64,000 nucleotides of DNA from Ruminococcaceae bacterium UBA1405 (GTDB taxonomy: Bacteria > Bacillota > Clostridia > Oscillospirales > Ruminococcaceae). Made by a program: the position numbers and the translations under genes. This document shows positions 8,411-16,803 of the stretch, one piece after another. The DNA lies in NCBI GenBank assembly GCA_002305685.1, contig DBQB01000019.1, forward strand, positions 43,858-107,857. Reading direction: 5' to 3'. The first letter of the stretch is position 1. Every line of letters begins with the position of its first letter. Below the pieces are notes generated by a model that saw only the letters and a program-made list of their open reading frames with translations, was not told the DNA's origin and did not search any database.

Positions 8411-8881
8411 ATGACCGATTTGTGCCGGGCTTCCTCTGAAATCGCACTGCGGCTGGTGGAGGATATCCCTGCTTTCTACTCCAGTTTGCAGGTCCGCCAG
8501 CTGGTGTACCAGGTCATGCTGCGGGAACATAACATCGTTGTGGGAAACTGTGAACTGCGGGTTGGGGAAAATCTGGGTACTCTTTATGCGGGCAATATCT
8601 GGTATGAAATTTTTCCTGCATACCGTGGAAATCATTATGCACAAAAAGCCTGCCTACTGCTGTTCTCCGTTGCCCGCAATATGGGCATGGAAAAGCTGTT
8701 AATCAGCTGCTTACCGGATAACATTGCTTCCCAAAAAACCTGCTTGCGTCTATCTCCCACAGATTCCGCACAGATTCCCCTGCCGCCATGGCACGATCTT
8801 TACAGCGAGAAGCACCGTTCTGTGATGCAGTTTGCTTTTCGTTTGGAGCCCACGCAAAACAGAGAGGAGTATCCTTTATGA
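8411..8881 (+). CDS. GNAT-family N-acetyltransferase
   Basis: A 156-residue protein with the GCN5-related fold: a beta-strand pair ending in GNIWYEIFPAYRGNHYAQKAC, which supplies the acetyl-CoA pyrophosphate loop (RGNHYA in place of the usual R/QxxGxG/A), then LLISCLPDNIASQKTCLRL, the typical strand-helix near the C-terminus. The substrate is unknown. A weak AAAGAAGGA precedes ATG 8411. Its stop overlaps the dcd start (ATGA at 8878-8881), so the two are translationally coupled. The last ~40 residues do not match the family well. Confidence 0.75.
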   Translation: MTDLCRASSEIALRLVEDIPAFYSSLQVRQLVYQVMLREHNIVVGNCELRVGENLGTLYAGNIWYEIFPAYRGNHYAQKACLLLFSVARNMGMEKLLISCLPDNIASQKTCLRLSPTDSAQIPLPPWHDLYSEKHRSVMQFAFRLEPTQNREEYPL

Positions 8882-9399
8882 TTCTTTCCGGAAAGGAAAT
8901 CGCAAAACATATGGGAAAGGAGATTGTCATCGAACCCTATGACCCTTCCCGCCTCAATCCCAACAGCTACAACCTATCGCTGCACCATCAGCTGTTGGTA
9001 TATGAAAACCCACAGCTGGATATGAAACTTCCCAACCCCACCCGCACCATCCATATCCCGCCGGAAGGATTGGTGCTGGAGCCTGGGGTCCTGTACCTGG
9101 GACGGACCAACGAATACACCAAAACAGACCGGTTTGTCCCCATGTTGGAAGGACGCTCCTCCATCGGACGGTTGGGGGTGTTTATCCATGTCACCGCCGG
9201 TTTTGGCGATGTGGGTTTTTCCGGATACTGGACGCTGGAAATTTTCTGCGTCCAGCCCATCCGCATCTACGCAGGGGTTGAGATCTGTCAGATCTATTAC
9301 CACGACATTTTTGGAGAATACGAACCGTATCGCAGCGGAAAATATCAGAACAATACCGGCGTCCAGCCCAGTTTGCTGTATCGGGAGTTTGAAAAATAA
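8878..9399 (+). CDS. dcd: dCTP deaminase, possibly bifunctional (dUTP-cleaving)
   Basis: Deaminates dCTP toward dUMP synthesis. The trimeric dUTPase-like fold is evident from LNPNSYNLSL near the N-terminus and the active-site block EGRSSIGRLGVFIHVTAGFGDVGFSG, with the catalytic Glu in YWTLEI (about residue 121). The TAGFGD..F version of this motif resembles the bifunctional dCTP deaminase/dUTPase of Mycobacterium and Methanocaldococcus, rather than the E. coli TAHRIDPGW form, so it may yield dUMP directly. Length 173 residues is normal. The ATG overlaps the stop of the GNAT gene, with GAGAGGAG just upstream. It is followed at once by the promoter of the mntP transcript. Confidence 0.9.
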   Translation: MILSGKEIAKHMGKEIVIEPYDPSRLNPNSYNLSLHHQLLVYENPQLDMKLPNPTRTIHIPPEGLVLEPGVLYLGRTNEYTKTDRFVPMLEGRSSIGRLGVFIHVTAGFGDVGFSGYWTLEIFCVQPIRIYAGVEICQIYYHDIFGEYEPYRSGKYQNNTGVQPSLLYREFEK

Positions 9400-9416
9400 G
9401 TTTTTCCACTTCAACC

Positions 9417-9446
9417 TTGACAATCCCCCTTCCAATTTGTTACAAT
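9417..9446 (+). promoter_or_regulatory. Strong sigma-A promoter of the mntP riboswitch transcript
   Basis: Perfect TTGACA (9417-9422), 18-base spacer, TACAAT (9441-9446). Transcription would start near 9453, just before the first riboswitch stem. Confidence 0.85.
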
Positions 9447-9455
9447 ACTTTTTGT

Positions 9456-9577
9456 GATAAGGGAGTAGTTGCCGTGGATACGGAACGAAGTCAACACACT
9501 GATATGGGTACATATCTGGCTTTGTTTGAAATGATGAGACTTATCTGCAAGGGGTGCTTTGCAGATAAGTCTTTTTT
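9456..9577 (+). promoter_or_regulatory. yybP-ykoY manganese riboswitch with terminator expression platform
   Basis: The conserved blocks of the yybP-ykoY class are present in order: AGGGAGTAG (9460-9468), GTCAACA (9490-9496), TGGCTTT and the closing ATGAGAC (9534-9540). Closing stem P1 pairs GATAAG (9456-9461) with CTTATC (9540-9545). The same 3' bases also form the left arm of a 13-bp intrinsic terminator (9538-9550 with 9559-9571, then six T). Mn2+ binding that stabilises P1 would therefore block the terminator and switch mntP on, the known behaviour of this class. The manganese-exporter gene directly downstream supports the assignment. Confidence 0.9.
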
Positions 9578-9643
9578 GTTGCTCTTTTTGATTCACTCAA
9601 CCCTATCCCGGCCAAAACAACCGCTAAGGAGGAGTATTGTGTT

Positions 9644-10204
9644 ATGCAACTTTGGGAACTGTTTGTGATTGCAGTGGGACTTTCGATGGATGCCTTTGCC
9701 GTATCGATCTGTAAAGGGCTTTCTCTGACCCGATGCCAGGTAAAACATTACCTGATCACCGGACTGTATTTCGGTGGATTTCAGGCGTTGATGCCGCTGA
9801 TCGGATATCTGCTGGGCTCCAGTTTTACACAGCTGATCACCAGTTTTGACCACTGGATTGCTTTTGTGCTGCTGCTGCTCATCGGCGGGAATATGATCAA
9901 GGAATCCCGGGGAGAGGCGGAATGCGTCAACGCCTCCTTCGGCGTACGAGTGATGCTTCCCATGGCCATCGCTACCAGCATCGACGCCCTAGCAGTTGGA
10001 ATCTCCTTTGCTTTTTTGCAGGTAAATATTTTTGCGGCAGTTGTTTTCATCGGCTGCACCACCTTTGTCCTCTCGGCCGCCGGCGTAAAGATCGGCAACG
10101 TTTTCGGCGCCCGATACAAATCCAAAGCAGAACTGGCAGGAGGAATTATCCTCGTTCTGATGGGTACAAAAATCTTACTGGAACATCTGGGAATTTTGGG
10201 ATAG
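9644..10204 (+). CDS. mntP: Manganese efflux pump MntP
   Basis: A six-helix inner-membrane exporter that removes excess Mn2+. The two family repeats are clear: GLSMDAFAVSICKG in the first helix and ATSIDALAVGISF in the middle, each with the conserved acidic residue needed for metal transport. The protein is 186 residues, the usual size, and ends in LVLMGTKILLEHLGI. AAGGAGGAG precedes ATG 9644. It is monocistronic, controlled by the upstream riboswitch, and ends at a terminator. Confidence 0.96.
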   Translation: MQLWELFVIAVGLSMDAFAVSICKGLSLTRCQVKHYLITGLYFGGFQALMPLIGYLLGSSFTQLITSFDHWIAFVLLLLIGGNMIKESRGEAECVNASFGVRVMLPMAIATSIDALAVGISFAFLQVNIFAAVVFIGCTTFVLSAAGVKIGNVFGARYKSKAELAGGIILVLMGTKILLEHLGILG

Positions 10205-10243
10205 CTCTACCCGGGATGCCTCCATGCTCAGGAAAAACAAGAT

Positions 10244-10284
10244 AAAAAAGTGCTGTATGGAAATTTTCCTACAGCACTTTTTTT
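10244..10284. terminator. Bidirectional intrinsic terminator
   Basis: The arms AAAAAAGTGCTGTA (10244-10257) and TACAGCACTTTTTT (10270-10283) form a long perfect stem between convergent mntP and the beta-helix gene, with A and T runs for both strands. Confidence 0.9.
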
Positions 10285-10290
10285 GTAATA

Positions 10291-12693
10291 TTATTCCTCG
10301 TAAACAACGGTGATCTCATGCAGCAGCACCACGTTGAGCCATCCCTGATCGCCGCAGGTTCCGGTGTGTACCAGACAAAAATCCCGGTGGGCAAAATCCA
10401 CCGGCAGTTCTGCCTGCAAAGATACCTGATGCTGCCATCCCTTTTCCCGCTGTCCCTGGCGCTGCGGTGCCGTACAATCCACCGATGCCCAGATCCCCTG
10501 GGCGGTAGCCCCCAGCCGAACCTGACAGCCCGTCAGGAAACAGGAGGCCATAACCGGTTGGGTCAACCCCCGAACCTGTCCGTCCTCATATAGGACCAAA
10601 CTCATCTCCACCCCGTCGGAGGCGCTCTTGGTGCGCTGTATCCGCAGCGCAGGGCCATTCCTCTTCGTCCGATCAAAGGCGATTCCAACATCCAGATACT
10701 GCCCAGCGCTGCCAAAGCCCTGTCCTTCCAGCTTTACCGGATCCAACCGGACCGACACTTCCATCCGGCGAAGGGAGGGCAGTACAAAAGCAGGCGTGTA
10801 GGAGATGCTGGTTCCCTGGGTCGCCGGATAGATGCCAAACCCTTGGGCGCCATATCCCAGCTTACCATACTTCCACGGAGCTTCGGGCTGTTCCCCGGTA
10901 TGTTTATGCCACTCTGCGTTGCGCTGCTGCGGAACCGGCGTATAAAAATCGGTACAGAATACGCCTTTTCCACTGCGATTTTCCAGCGGAAGGGTAGTGA
11001 AATCGGTGTGCTTATACCAGCGGCGGCGCACCATCTCCGAGGAAATGGGGCCAAATCCTGCTGCCGTCTCCTCAGCGCCATAGTCGCTGCTCACCGACTT
11101 GGGATATATTTTAGCCCAAAGGATGCATCCAATATCGTCCTCGTCCAGGTCATAGCGTGTACCCTGTCCATGCAAGCCGTCCGATACCGGCAGGCTTTCT
11201 CCCTGGGGCTGTTGCCGGTACCAGACGATGCGGGAATCATCCAGTGTTTGATCTCCCTCCAACGTATAGCACAGGGTAAGAGCACCGTCCTGATACCCAA
11301 TCGTCGTACCTTCCAGCAGCCGGGGCGGCTGCTGCGGCGTAGGCAACAGCGTCAGGGACGCCTGTGCCTGTAACCCGCTCTCCGTCGAGACCAACACCGT
11401 CCCCTCCAGTGGTCTCTCGCCGGTATTCCGGTTCACCAGCGCCCATTCCCCATCCTTGGAAATTTCAGCGCACTGGACATAGGACAAAATTTCAGAGGAT
11501 GGTACAAAGGAAATCACTTCGCTGCAGGGAACCATGTCAAAGGTATATGCCTGCGCTCTCAAAGATAACCGATCTTCATACTTTAAGAAATGTTCGGCGG
11601 GAAGTTCCGTCTCCACGCGAAGCAATACCGCCGCCAGATTCACAGGCTCTGTGGAATCTATCCCATCCAAAGCGCTGTATCGATACAGATGCATCTTACC
11701 AAGGAGACGATCAAACGGATAGTGTCCCTTTTCCGGATCATAAAACGCCTGCAGCAGCGAACGGCCTTGCAGCGGTACTGCCTGGATGTTCACCTGTTGC
11801 AGCGAAAAAGGAACGCCATCCCAAAGGTTTCCATACTCATAGGCCAATACTCCTGGATTGCGATCCCCACCCTGGGGTTCACTGCCGGAGTCAGAATGGA
11901 ACTGACAGTTGACCAGAACAATCTGACCCCGATTTTTGATCATGCGAAGCTGCCTGCAATGCAGCTGAAAACGGCATCCCAAAAATACCGAACCGGAGGG
12001 ACTGGTTCCTCCCAGAGGGCTGCCACCGTAAAGGTCAAAATCACAGTGAAGATAGACGGCATGACCGTTGAGAGAATCATCGGTACTCTCAAAATGGCAA
12101 TGGCTGTAGAGCGTTTTTCGGCCTCCACTGATGGGATACAAATTCAGCCTGCTGACAAAGCGGCAGTTTTCCGCCAACATCTCTTCTCCGTTAAAATCTC
12201 CCAGCTGGGCCTGGGTAATGGTGTTGGTGCGGCGTTTGCGGCTCAGCGCCGGATTCCAGGGATATTCCAGATCCACACTACAGTAGTTACCAATGGTCAA
12301 ACCCCGCAGATACAGCCCCTCACCCAGCAGATGAAACATGGTATAATTGCCGATACAGCCGAACGACTGGCCTTTGTTGGCGGCAAACACCACCTTTGCC
12401 GGGTCGTCTGCAACCCCAATGATCCGCAGCCAGCCAAAGGAGATGGTCATCTCATAGGGAAGCCCTCTCTCCGGGCCTCGGATGATCTCCTCCTCGCGAT
12501 CCGGATCGTGAATCCAGTAAACTCCAGGCATCACGTACAGCGTAACCGGGTTTTCCCGGCTTCCATTTTGCAGCATCCCGCTGTCCACCAGCTGTCGTAA
12601 CGATGAAAAACGATAAGGGCTTTCCTCCCCGTTGGAAGCGTCCAACACCAAATGCATGGCATCTATTTGGGGTATCTGTTGTGATTGGTTCAT
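10291..12693 (-). CDS. Large right-handed beta-helix protein, pectinesterase-like N-terminal half
   Basis: A protein of 800 residues. Residues ~25-310 look like a right-handed parallel beta-helix related to pectin methylesterases: an opening repeat with VTLYVMPGVYWI, then YTMFHLLGEGLYLRGLTIGN, followed by turns spaced about 20-25 residues (AENCRFVS, LYSHCHFES, YLHCDFDLYGG, FLGCRFQLH, LVNCQFHS). Residues ~430-530 resemble Ig-like modules, and the C-terminal ~230 residues resemble a concanavalin-type sandwich. No signal peptide is present, so it is cytoplasmic. Start ATG 12693 follows GGAGGAAAA; the ATG at 12711 has no ribosome site. A carbohydrate (pectin-type) substrate is inferred from fold and from the YesU- and YteR-like genes elsewhere in the window. 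Catalytic Asp/Arg residues could not be assigned with certainty. Confidence 0.6.
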   Translation of the reverse strand: MNQSQQIPQIDAMHLVLDASNGEESPYRFSSLRQLVDSGMLQNGSRENPVTLYVMPGVYWIHDPDREEEIIRGPERGLPYEMTISFGWLRIIGVADDPAKVVFAANKGQSFGCIGNYTMFHLLGEGLYLRGLTIGNYCSVDLEYPWNPALSRKRRTNTITQAQLGDFNGEEMLAENCRFVSRLNLYPISGGRKTLYSHCHFESTDDSLNGHAVYLHCDFDLYGGSPLGGTSPSGSVFLGCRFQLHCRQLRMIKNRGQIVLVNCQFHSDSGSEPQGGDRNPGVLAYEYGNLWDGVPFSLQQVNIQAVPLQGRSLLQAFYDPEKGHYPFDRLLGKMHLYRYSALDGIDSTEPVNLAAVLLRVETELPAEHFLKYEDRLSLRAQAYTFDMVPCSEVISFVPSSEILSYVQCAEISKDGEWALVNRNTGERPLEGTVLVSTESGLQAQASLTLLPTPQQPPRLLEGTTIGYQDGALTLCYTLEGDQTLDDSRIVWYRQQPQGESLPVSDGLHGQGTRYDLDEDDIGCILWAKIYPKSVSSDYGAEETAAGFGPISSEMVRRRWYKHTDFTTLPLENRSGKGVFCTDFYTPVPQQRNAEWHKHTGEQPEAPWKYGKLGYGAQGFGIYPATQGTSISYTPAFVLPSLRRMEVSVRLDPVKLEGQGFGSAGQYLDVGIAFDRTKRNGPALRIQRTKSASDGVEMSLVLYEDGQVRGLTQPVMASCFLTGCQVRLGATAQGIWASVDCTAPQRQGQREKGWQHQVSLQAELPVDFAHRDFCLVHTGTCGDQGWLNVVLLHEITVVYEE

Positions 12694-12964
12694 GATATTT
12701 TTCCTCCGCATGGTTATACTGAAATGTTGAATGGAACGGCTGTATAAGGAATCGTTTCATTTTCCTTCATGATACCACAAATTTACAAAAAAGAAATACC
12801 CTTTCCCTCTTGAAGTGAAAAATCTGCCACAAAAGGGGTCCCAAGGAAAAAGGAAGACATCATCGCACCATAAAGCAGCGACGAGTGTCGATACAAAGAT
12901 CCTGGTGTGCCTTCCAATATGTTGAGATCATAATCCATATCTGGGGGATGGTATCCGCACGATC

Positions 12965-14329
12965 TTAGGATTTCACCCCAGCGGCACGGTAGCGAAGAAA
13001 GACATTTTCCGAATCACAATATGGGTGTATCAGGATACCGATCACTCCGGTGAGATTGATGAAAATCATACAGCAGTTGAGCAGATCGGCAATCTCCCAA
13101 ACAACCTCCCCAGTGAGCACTCCCCCCAGCACCGCCGCACCCAGATATCCGGCCAGATACCATTTGGCGGCGCCGGAGCCTTCTCCAAACAGATACTCCA
13201 CCGCCTGCACCCCATAAAACCACCAGCTGGGAAGGGATGCCGCAGCGAACAAAATCAAAGCGCCGCAGACAAACCATCTTCCGGCATTGCCAAACCAGAT
13301 GGAAAAAGCGGACGCCACCCAATCTCCACCGATTCCCATCTTCTCTCCGGACCAGCCGGGATGATGCTGCGCCAACAGGATCACCAGCGCTGTTGCAGTA
13401 CATCCCACCAGGGTATCCCAAAACACCTCCACAATCCCCCAAAGACCTTGGCGGCAGGGATCGGAGGTGTCCACACCTGCGTGGGCGATGGGCGCGCTTC
13501 CCAACCCCGCTTCATGGGAGAAAACGCCCCGGGCAAGGCCATAACGCGCCGCACGCATCAAACCATAACCCACCATTCCTCCGGCAGCGGAACGAACCCC
13601 AAAAGCACCTTGCAGGATTTCTTCCAAAACCGAGGGAAGCAGTTCTCTGCACTGAAAGATCACAAAGGCACATCCGCCCAGATACCCCAACGAGAGCACC
13701 GGCATCAGGAACGAGGATACCTTTCCGATAACACGAGCTCCGCCAAGCGCCATCACCAGGCAGAACAGCGCCATCGCCCCTCCGGTGAGCACTCCGGGAA
13801 CGGGACGCCCGGCAGCCTGGCTGACTGCCGCTGCCGCAGCGTTGACCTGGGTCATATTCCCTACGCCAAGCCCACAAAGAATACAAAGCACTGCAAACAC
13901 TTTGGCGGTCAGCGACCATCCCATCCCCTGGGAAAGGTAGTACATCGGACCGCCTCGATACCTTCCATCCTTACTCTTGACGCGGTATCGGATACCGATG
14001 ACAATCTCGGCATATTTGGTGCACATCCCTGTAAGGGCGCCGCAAACCATCCAGAATACGGCTCCCGGCCCTCCCAGCGCCAGCGCGGCGGCAACGCCGG
14101 CAATGTTGCCGGTACCCATCGTTCCCGCCAGAGAAGTGGCGGCAGCCTCAAAAGCGGAAAACCCTTTTCCTCGGTTTTGAGGCGCCATCCATCCACCCAA
14201 CGTATCCCGCAGCACCCAAAGCGGATGGAGAAAGGGAAGAAAACCGGATTTCACCGTCAAATAGATTCCTGCTATCAACAGCAGCACCAACACAAAAGAT
14301 TCAAAAATTCCCAGCAGTTCCATCGACAT
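12965..14329 (-). CDS. AGCS-family sodium:alanine/glycine symporter
   Basis: A membrane carrier that takes up alanine or glycine with Na+. The family signature is clear: FSAFEAAATSLAGTMGTGNIAGVA near residues 58-80, the GPMYYLSQG motif near 128, and the late SHEAGLGSAPIAHA motif near 268. About ten hydrophobic segments span the 454 residues, the normal length. The start could be ATG 14329 or ATG 14323; the latter has better spacing from AAAGGTGG. A TTGACA-containing promoter lies just upstream. It is a single gene flanked by an empty 250-base stretch and the GNAT pair. Confidence 0.93.
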   Translation of the reverse strand: MSMELLGIFESFVLVLLLIAGIYLTVKSGFLPFLHPLWVLRDTLGGWMAPQNRGKGFSAFEAAATSLAGTMGTGNIAGVAAALALGGPGAVFWMVCGALTGMCTKYAEIVIGIRYRVKSKDGRYRGGPMYYLSQGMGWSLTAKVFAVLCILCGLGVGNMTQVNAAAAAVSQAAGRPVPGVLTGGAMALFCLVMALGGARVIGKVSSFLMPVLSLGYLGGCAFVIFQCRELLPSVLEEILQGAFGVRSAAGGMVGYGLMRAARYGLARGVFSHEAGLGSAPIAHAGVDTSDPCRQGLWGIVEVFWDTLVGCTATALVILLAQHHPGWSGEKMGIGGDWVASAFSIWFGNAGRWFVCGALILFAAASLPSWWFYGVQAVEYLFGEGSGAAKWYLAGYLGAAVLGGVLTGEVVWEIADLLNCCMIFINLTGVIGILIHPYCDSENVFLRYRAAGVKS

Positions 14330-14351
14330 ACCACCTTTATCCTACAAAGGA

Positions 14352-14380
14352 GCGATATCCTCTGGTTCATGATATGTCAA
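14352..14380 (-). promoter_or_regulatory. Possible promoter of the AGCS symporter gene
   Basis: On the minus strand a perfect TTGACA (14375-14380) is followed after 17 bases by TATCGC (14352-14357). The -10 match is poor, so the assignment is tentative. Confidence 0.45.
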
Positions 14381-14411
14381 AAGAAAAGGGAATAGAAGCC
14401 ACAACAATTTC

Positions 14412-14901
14412 TCACAGAATCAGGACATACTCCATCAATTCCTGTGCATATTCCGGTAAATGATCCGCTCTACGGAAGCCGGTGAGATGAAATCCAACGC
14501 TCTCATAATTTTTTTGGGCTGCTACCAGTTGCCTGTTGGTAGTCACAGTAATTTTTTTAATATGCAATCGTTGGAGACGGTTTACAGCTTCCAATAGCTG
14601 TGCTTTTCCATATTGTTTCCCCTGGAACCCGGGTATTATGCAGTTATGTCCCAGTTCTACCAATTCAGGCATCTTTCGGTTATCCCAACAGAGAAAACCA
14701 ATGGGTTTCTGTTCCAAAACTAACAAAACCACATTGATGTGCAATCTGCGGATGGGTATAAATGAAACGGTCAGCATCTTCCCATGCAGCATAAAAATCC
14801 CGCTCATATCTGGGATCAAAACTGTATGCATCCTTGAGTAAAGCGGCAATTGTGCCAGCTGCAAAACAATCAAAAAGTTGGAATTCTATCTCTGTTTTCA
14901 T
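14412..14901 (-). pseudogene. GNAT acetyltransferase split by a single-base frameshift
   Basis: Two minus-strand frames together make one GNAT protein of about 163 residues. The first, from ATG 14901, starts MKTEIEFQLFDCFAAG and runs to HPQIAHQCGFV. The second picks up at LVLEQKPIGFLCWDNRKMPE and continues through PGFQGKQYGKAQLL, the acetyl-CoA loop, to the C-terminal ITVTTNRQLVAAQKNYESVGF block. The frames meet near 14728-14734, where one T (an A on the plus strand) appears to be missing. Neither half alone would fold as an acetyltransferase. It lies 10 bases downstream of an intact GNAT gene on the same strand. Whether it is a true pseudogene or a base-calling error cannot be decided here. 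Confidence 0.7.
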
Positions 14902-14911
14902 ATTCCATCGC

Positions 14912-15385
14912 CTACTTTTCCAGAAGTTTATAAACCATTGGCGTATATCTGGATACTTTTTCCTCGAATTCCAGGCTTTTATAGAGCGCAAGCCCATCGT
15001 TGGTTGAATCCAGCTCCACATACGAAAGCTGCTCTTTGCGGGCGTATTCCAGCGCCATGGACACCAATTTGCGGGAAATACCTTGGCGGCGGTATTCCGG
15101 TTTGGTATAAACATTGAGCATCGTGCCAAACCGGCCGGTGATGGCGCCGGGATTGGCAGGCATATGGGTTACCAGCAGGAAAGCAGTTGCCACAATCGTT
15201 TTCTCTTCCCTGGCCACAAAAACAATCAGGTCCTTATTGAGATGACCAGCAAAATATTCTGGAAGCTGACCGCGAATGGCTTGCTGCTGGTGTAAGGTCA
15301 GGGAATGATAATCCTCGGTCAGATAAGCAATTCGCATTTCAATGAGTTGGGGTATCTCTGTCAAAACAGCTTTTGTCCATTCCAT
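14912..15385 (-). CDS. GNAT-family N-acetyltransferase
   Basis: A 157-residue acetyltransferase with all GNAT elements: a central strand GTMLNVYTKPEYRRQGISRKLV that holds the R-x-x-G-I-S acetyl-CoA loop, and a late segment VELDSTNDGLALYKSLEFEE. The substrate is unknown; the N-terminal WTKAVLTEIPQLIEMRIAYLTED pattern is common in small-molecule and antibiotic-type acetyltransferases of Firmicutes. GGAGGAAAT precedes ATG 15385 on the minus strand. The frameshifted GNAT gene follows in the same direction, so the pair may be one transcript. Confidence 0.85.
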   Translation of the reverse strand: MEWTKAVLTEIPQLIEMRIAYLTEDYHSLTLHQQQAIRGQLPEYFAGHLNKDLIVFVAREEKTIVATAFLLVTHMPANPGAITGRFGTMLNVYTKPEYRRQGISRKLVSMALEYARKEQLSYVELDSTNDGLALYKSLEFEEKVSRYTPMVYKLLEK

Positions 15386-15408
15386 ACGGCATTTCCTCCA
15401 AATGATAT

Positions 15409-15443
15409 GAAAAAAGCTGCCGCTCCTATACGGGACCGGCAGC
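15409..15443 (-). terminator. Intrinsic terminator of lysC
   Basis: Minus-strand hairpin GCTGCCG/CGGCAGC (15437-15443 with 15416-15422) followed by a run of six T, just after the lysC stop. Confidence 0.85.
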
Positions 15444-15465
15444 CAAATGAAACTACGATAACATC

Positions 15466-16671
15466 TCAGTGAATAAAGGCGTCATGAATCACCTGAACCG
15501 CAGTATCAGCTTTTTCTTTATCAATCAGCACCGAGATCTTAATTTCGCTGGTGGAGATCATGCGGATATTGATGTTGGCGTCCGCCAACGCACCAAACAT
15601 GGTCGCAGCCACACCGGGATGAGACTGCATACCGGCGCCCACCACCGATACCTTCGCCACCTGATCGTCGCACAGCACTGCCATAGCTCCCAGAGTGTCC
15701 TTAAAGACGTTGCAAACTTCCATCGCTGCCTCCAAATTTCCGCTGTTGACGGTGAAAGCGATATCTTTGGTGTTTTCACGGCCAATGGACTGCAAGATAA
15801 TATCCACATCGATGTTTTTTGCGGCCAAGGAGGAGAAGATCTTATACGCAATTCCGGGCACATCCGGGACTCCCATCACCGAAATACGGGCCACATTGCT
15901 GTCCTTGGCTACACCCTTAATCAACATCTTTTCCATTTTGACGACCTCCTTAACCACAGTTCCCGGCTTTCTCTCCAGGCTGGAAAGCACTTCCAAATTC
16001 ACATTGTATTTTTTGGCCAGTTCCACCGACCGGTTGTTGAGAACCTGTGCGCCCAGCGTCGCAAGCTCCAGCATTTCATCAAAGGTAACCTCTTCCAGCT
16101 TTTTCGCGGTAGGTACTTTTCTGGGATCGGCGGTATATACGCCGTCCACATCGGTATAAATCTGGCACAGATCCGCCCGCAAAGCTGCCGCCAGCGCCAC
16201 TGCGCTGGTATCGGAACCGCCGCGGCCAAGGGTTGTGATATCGTCATAGCGATTCAGCCCCTGGAAACCGGCTACCACCACAATCTTGCGCTGATCCAAT
16301 TCCTTTTCGATTCGTTCTTTTTGAATGCTGCGAATACGGGCAGCGCTATGGGCGGAGTTGGTGACAAATCCCGCCTGCCATCCGGTAAGCGAAACCGCCG
16401 GGAATCCCAGCTTTTCAATGGCCATCGCCAAAAGAGCAATGGAGATCTGTTCTCCGGTGGAGAGCAGCACATCCATCTCCCGCTTGCTGGGATGAGGATT
16501 GATTTCATTAGCCTTTTCAATCAGATCGTCGGTGGTATCGCCTTGGGCGGAAACCACCACCACCATATTGTTGCCCTGCTTATATTTTTCTGTGACAATG
16601 TTGGCTACATTCATAATGCGCTCGGCATTGGCAACGGAGGTGCCGCCAAATTTCTGTACTACAATTCCCAT
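15466..16671 (-). CDS. lysC: Aspartate kinase
   Basis: Phosphorylates aspartate, the committed step to lysine, threonine and methionine. The N-terminal KFGGTSVANAERI motif, the STGEQIS segment (~residue 72) and the GRGGSDTSAVALAAAL loop (~residue 153) identify the kinase domain; residues ~265-400 hold two ACT domains (VMGVPDVPGIAYKIF and VGAGMQSHPGVAATMF) for allosteric feedback by lysine and/or threonine. Length ~401 residues is normal for a monofunctional class. ATG 16671 gives the conserved MGIVVQKFGG start; ATG 16680 is the other option. It has its own promoter and terminator, separate from hom-thrB. No lysine riboswitch was recognised in the ~90-base leader. Confidence 0.95.
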   Translation of the reverse strand: MGIVVQKFGGTSVANAERIMNVANIVTEKYKQGNNMVVVVSAQGDTTDDLIEKANEINPHPSKREMDVLLSTGEQISIALLAMAIEKLGFPAVSLTGWQAGFVTNSAHSAARIRSIQKERIEKELDQRKIVVVAGFQGLNRYDDITTLGRGGSDTSAVALAAALRADLCQIYTDVDGVYTADPRKVPTAKKLEEVTFDEMLELATLGAQVLNNRSVELAKKYNVNLEVLSSLERKPGTVVKEVVKMEKMLIKGVAKDSNVARISVMGVPDVPGIAYKIFSSLAAKNIDVDIILQSIGRENTKDIAFTVNSGNLEAAMEVCNVFKDTLGAMAVLCDDQVAKVSVVGAGMQSHPGVAATMFGALADANINIRMISTSEIKISVLIDKEKADTAVQVIHDAFIH

Positions 16672-16773
16672 GCTCCTCATACCTTTCTTTTGGGTAATAT
16701 ACCAACCGTCCGGAATACAGTGTGCTTTCTCTGACCGGACAGAAAACCCGTATCAAAAAAGTCTCCGCAATAC

Positions 16774-16803
16774 AAGATACAGCGAAAACGCAGATTTTGT
16801 CAA
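16774..16803 (-). promoter_or_regulatory. Promoter of lysC
   Basis: Minus-strand TTGACA (16798-16803), 18-base spacer and TATCTT (16774-16779). The predicted leader contains a 6-bp hairpin GTCCGG/CCGGAC. The gap between thrB and lysC thus carries an independent promoter. Confidence 0.65.

Noticed and set aside
11590..12600. 336-codon open frame on the plus strand
   Set aside because: Antisense to the large beta-helix gene and without similarity.
13025..14395. 456-codon open frame on the plus strand
   Set aside because: Antisense to the AGCS symporter; composition is His/Gln/Pro-rich with no family match.
15469..16734. 421-codon open frame on the plus strand
   Set aside because: Antisense to lysC, whose motifs are complete.
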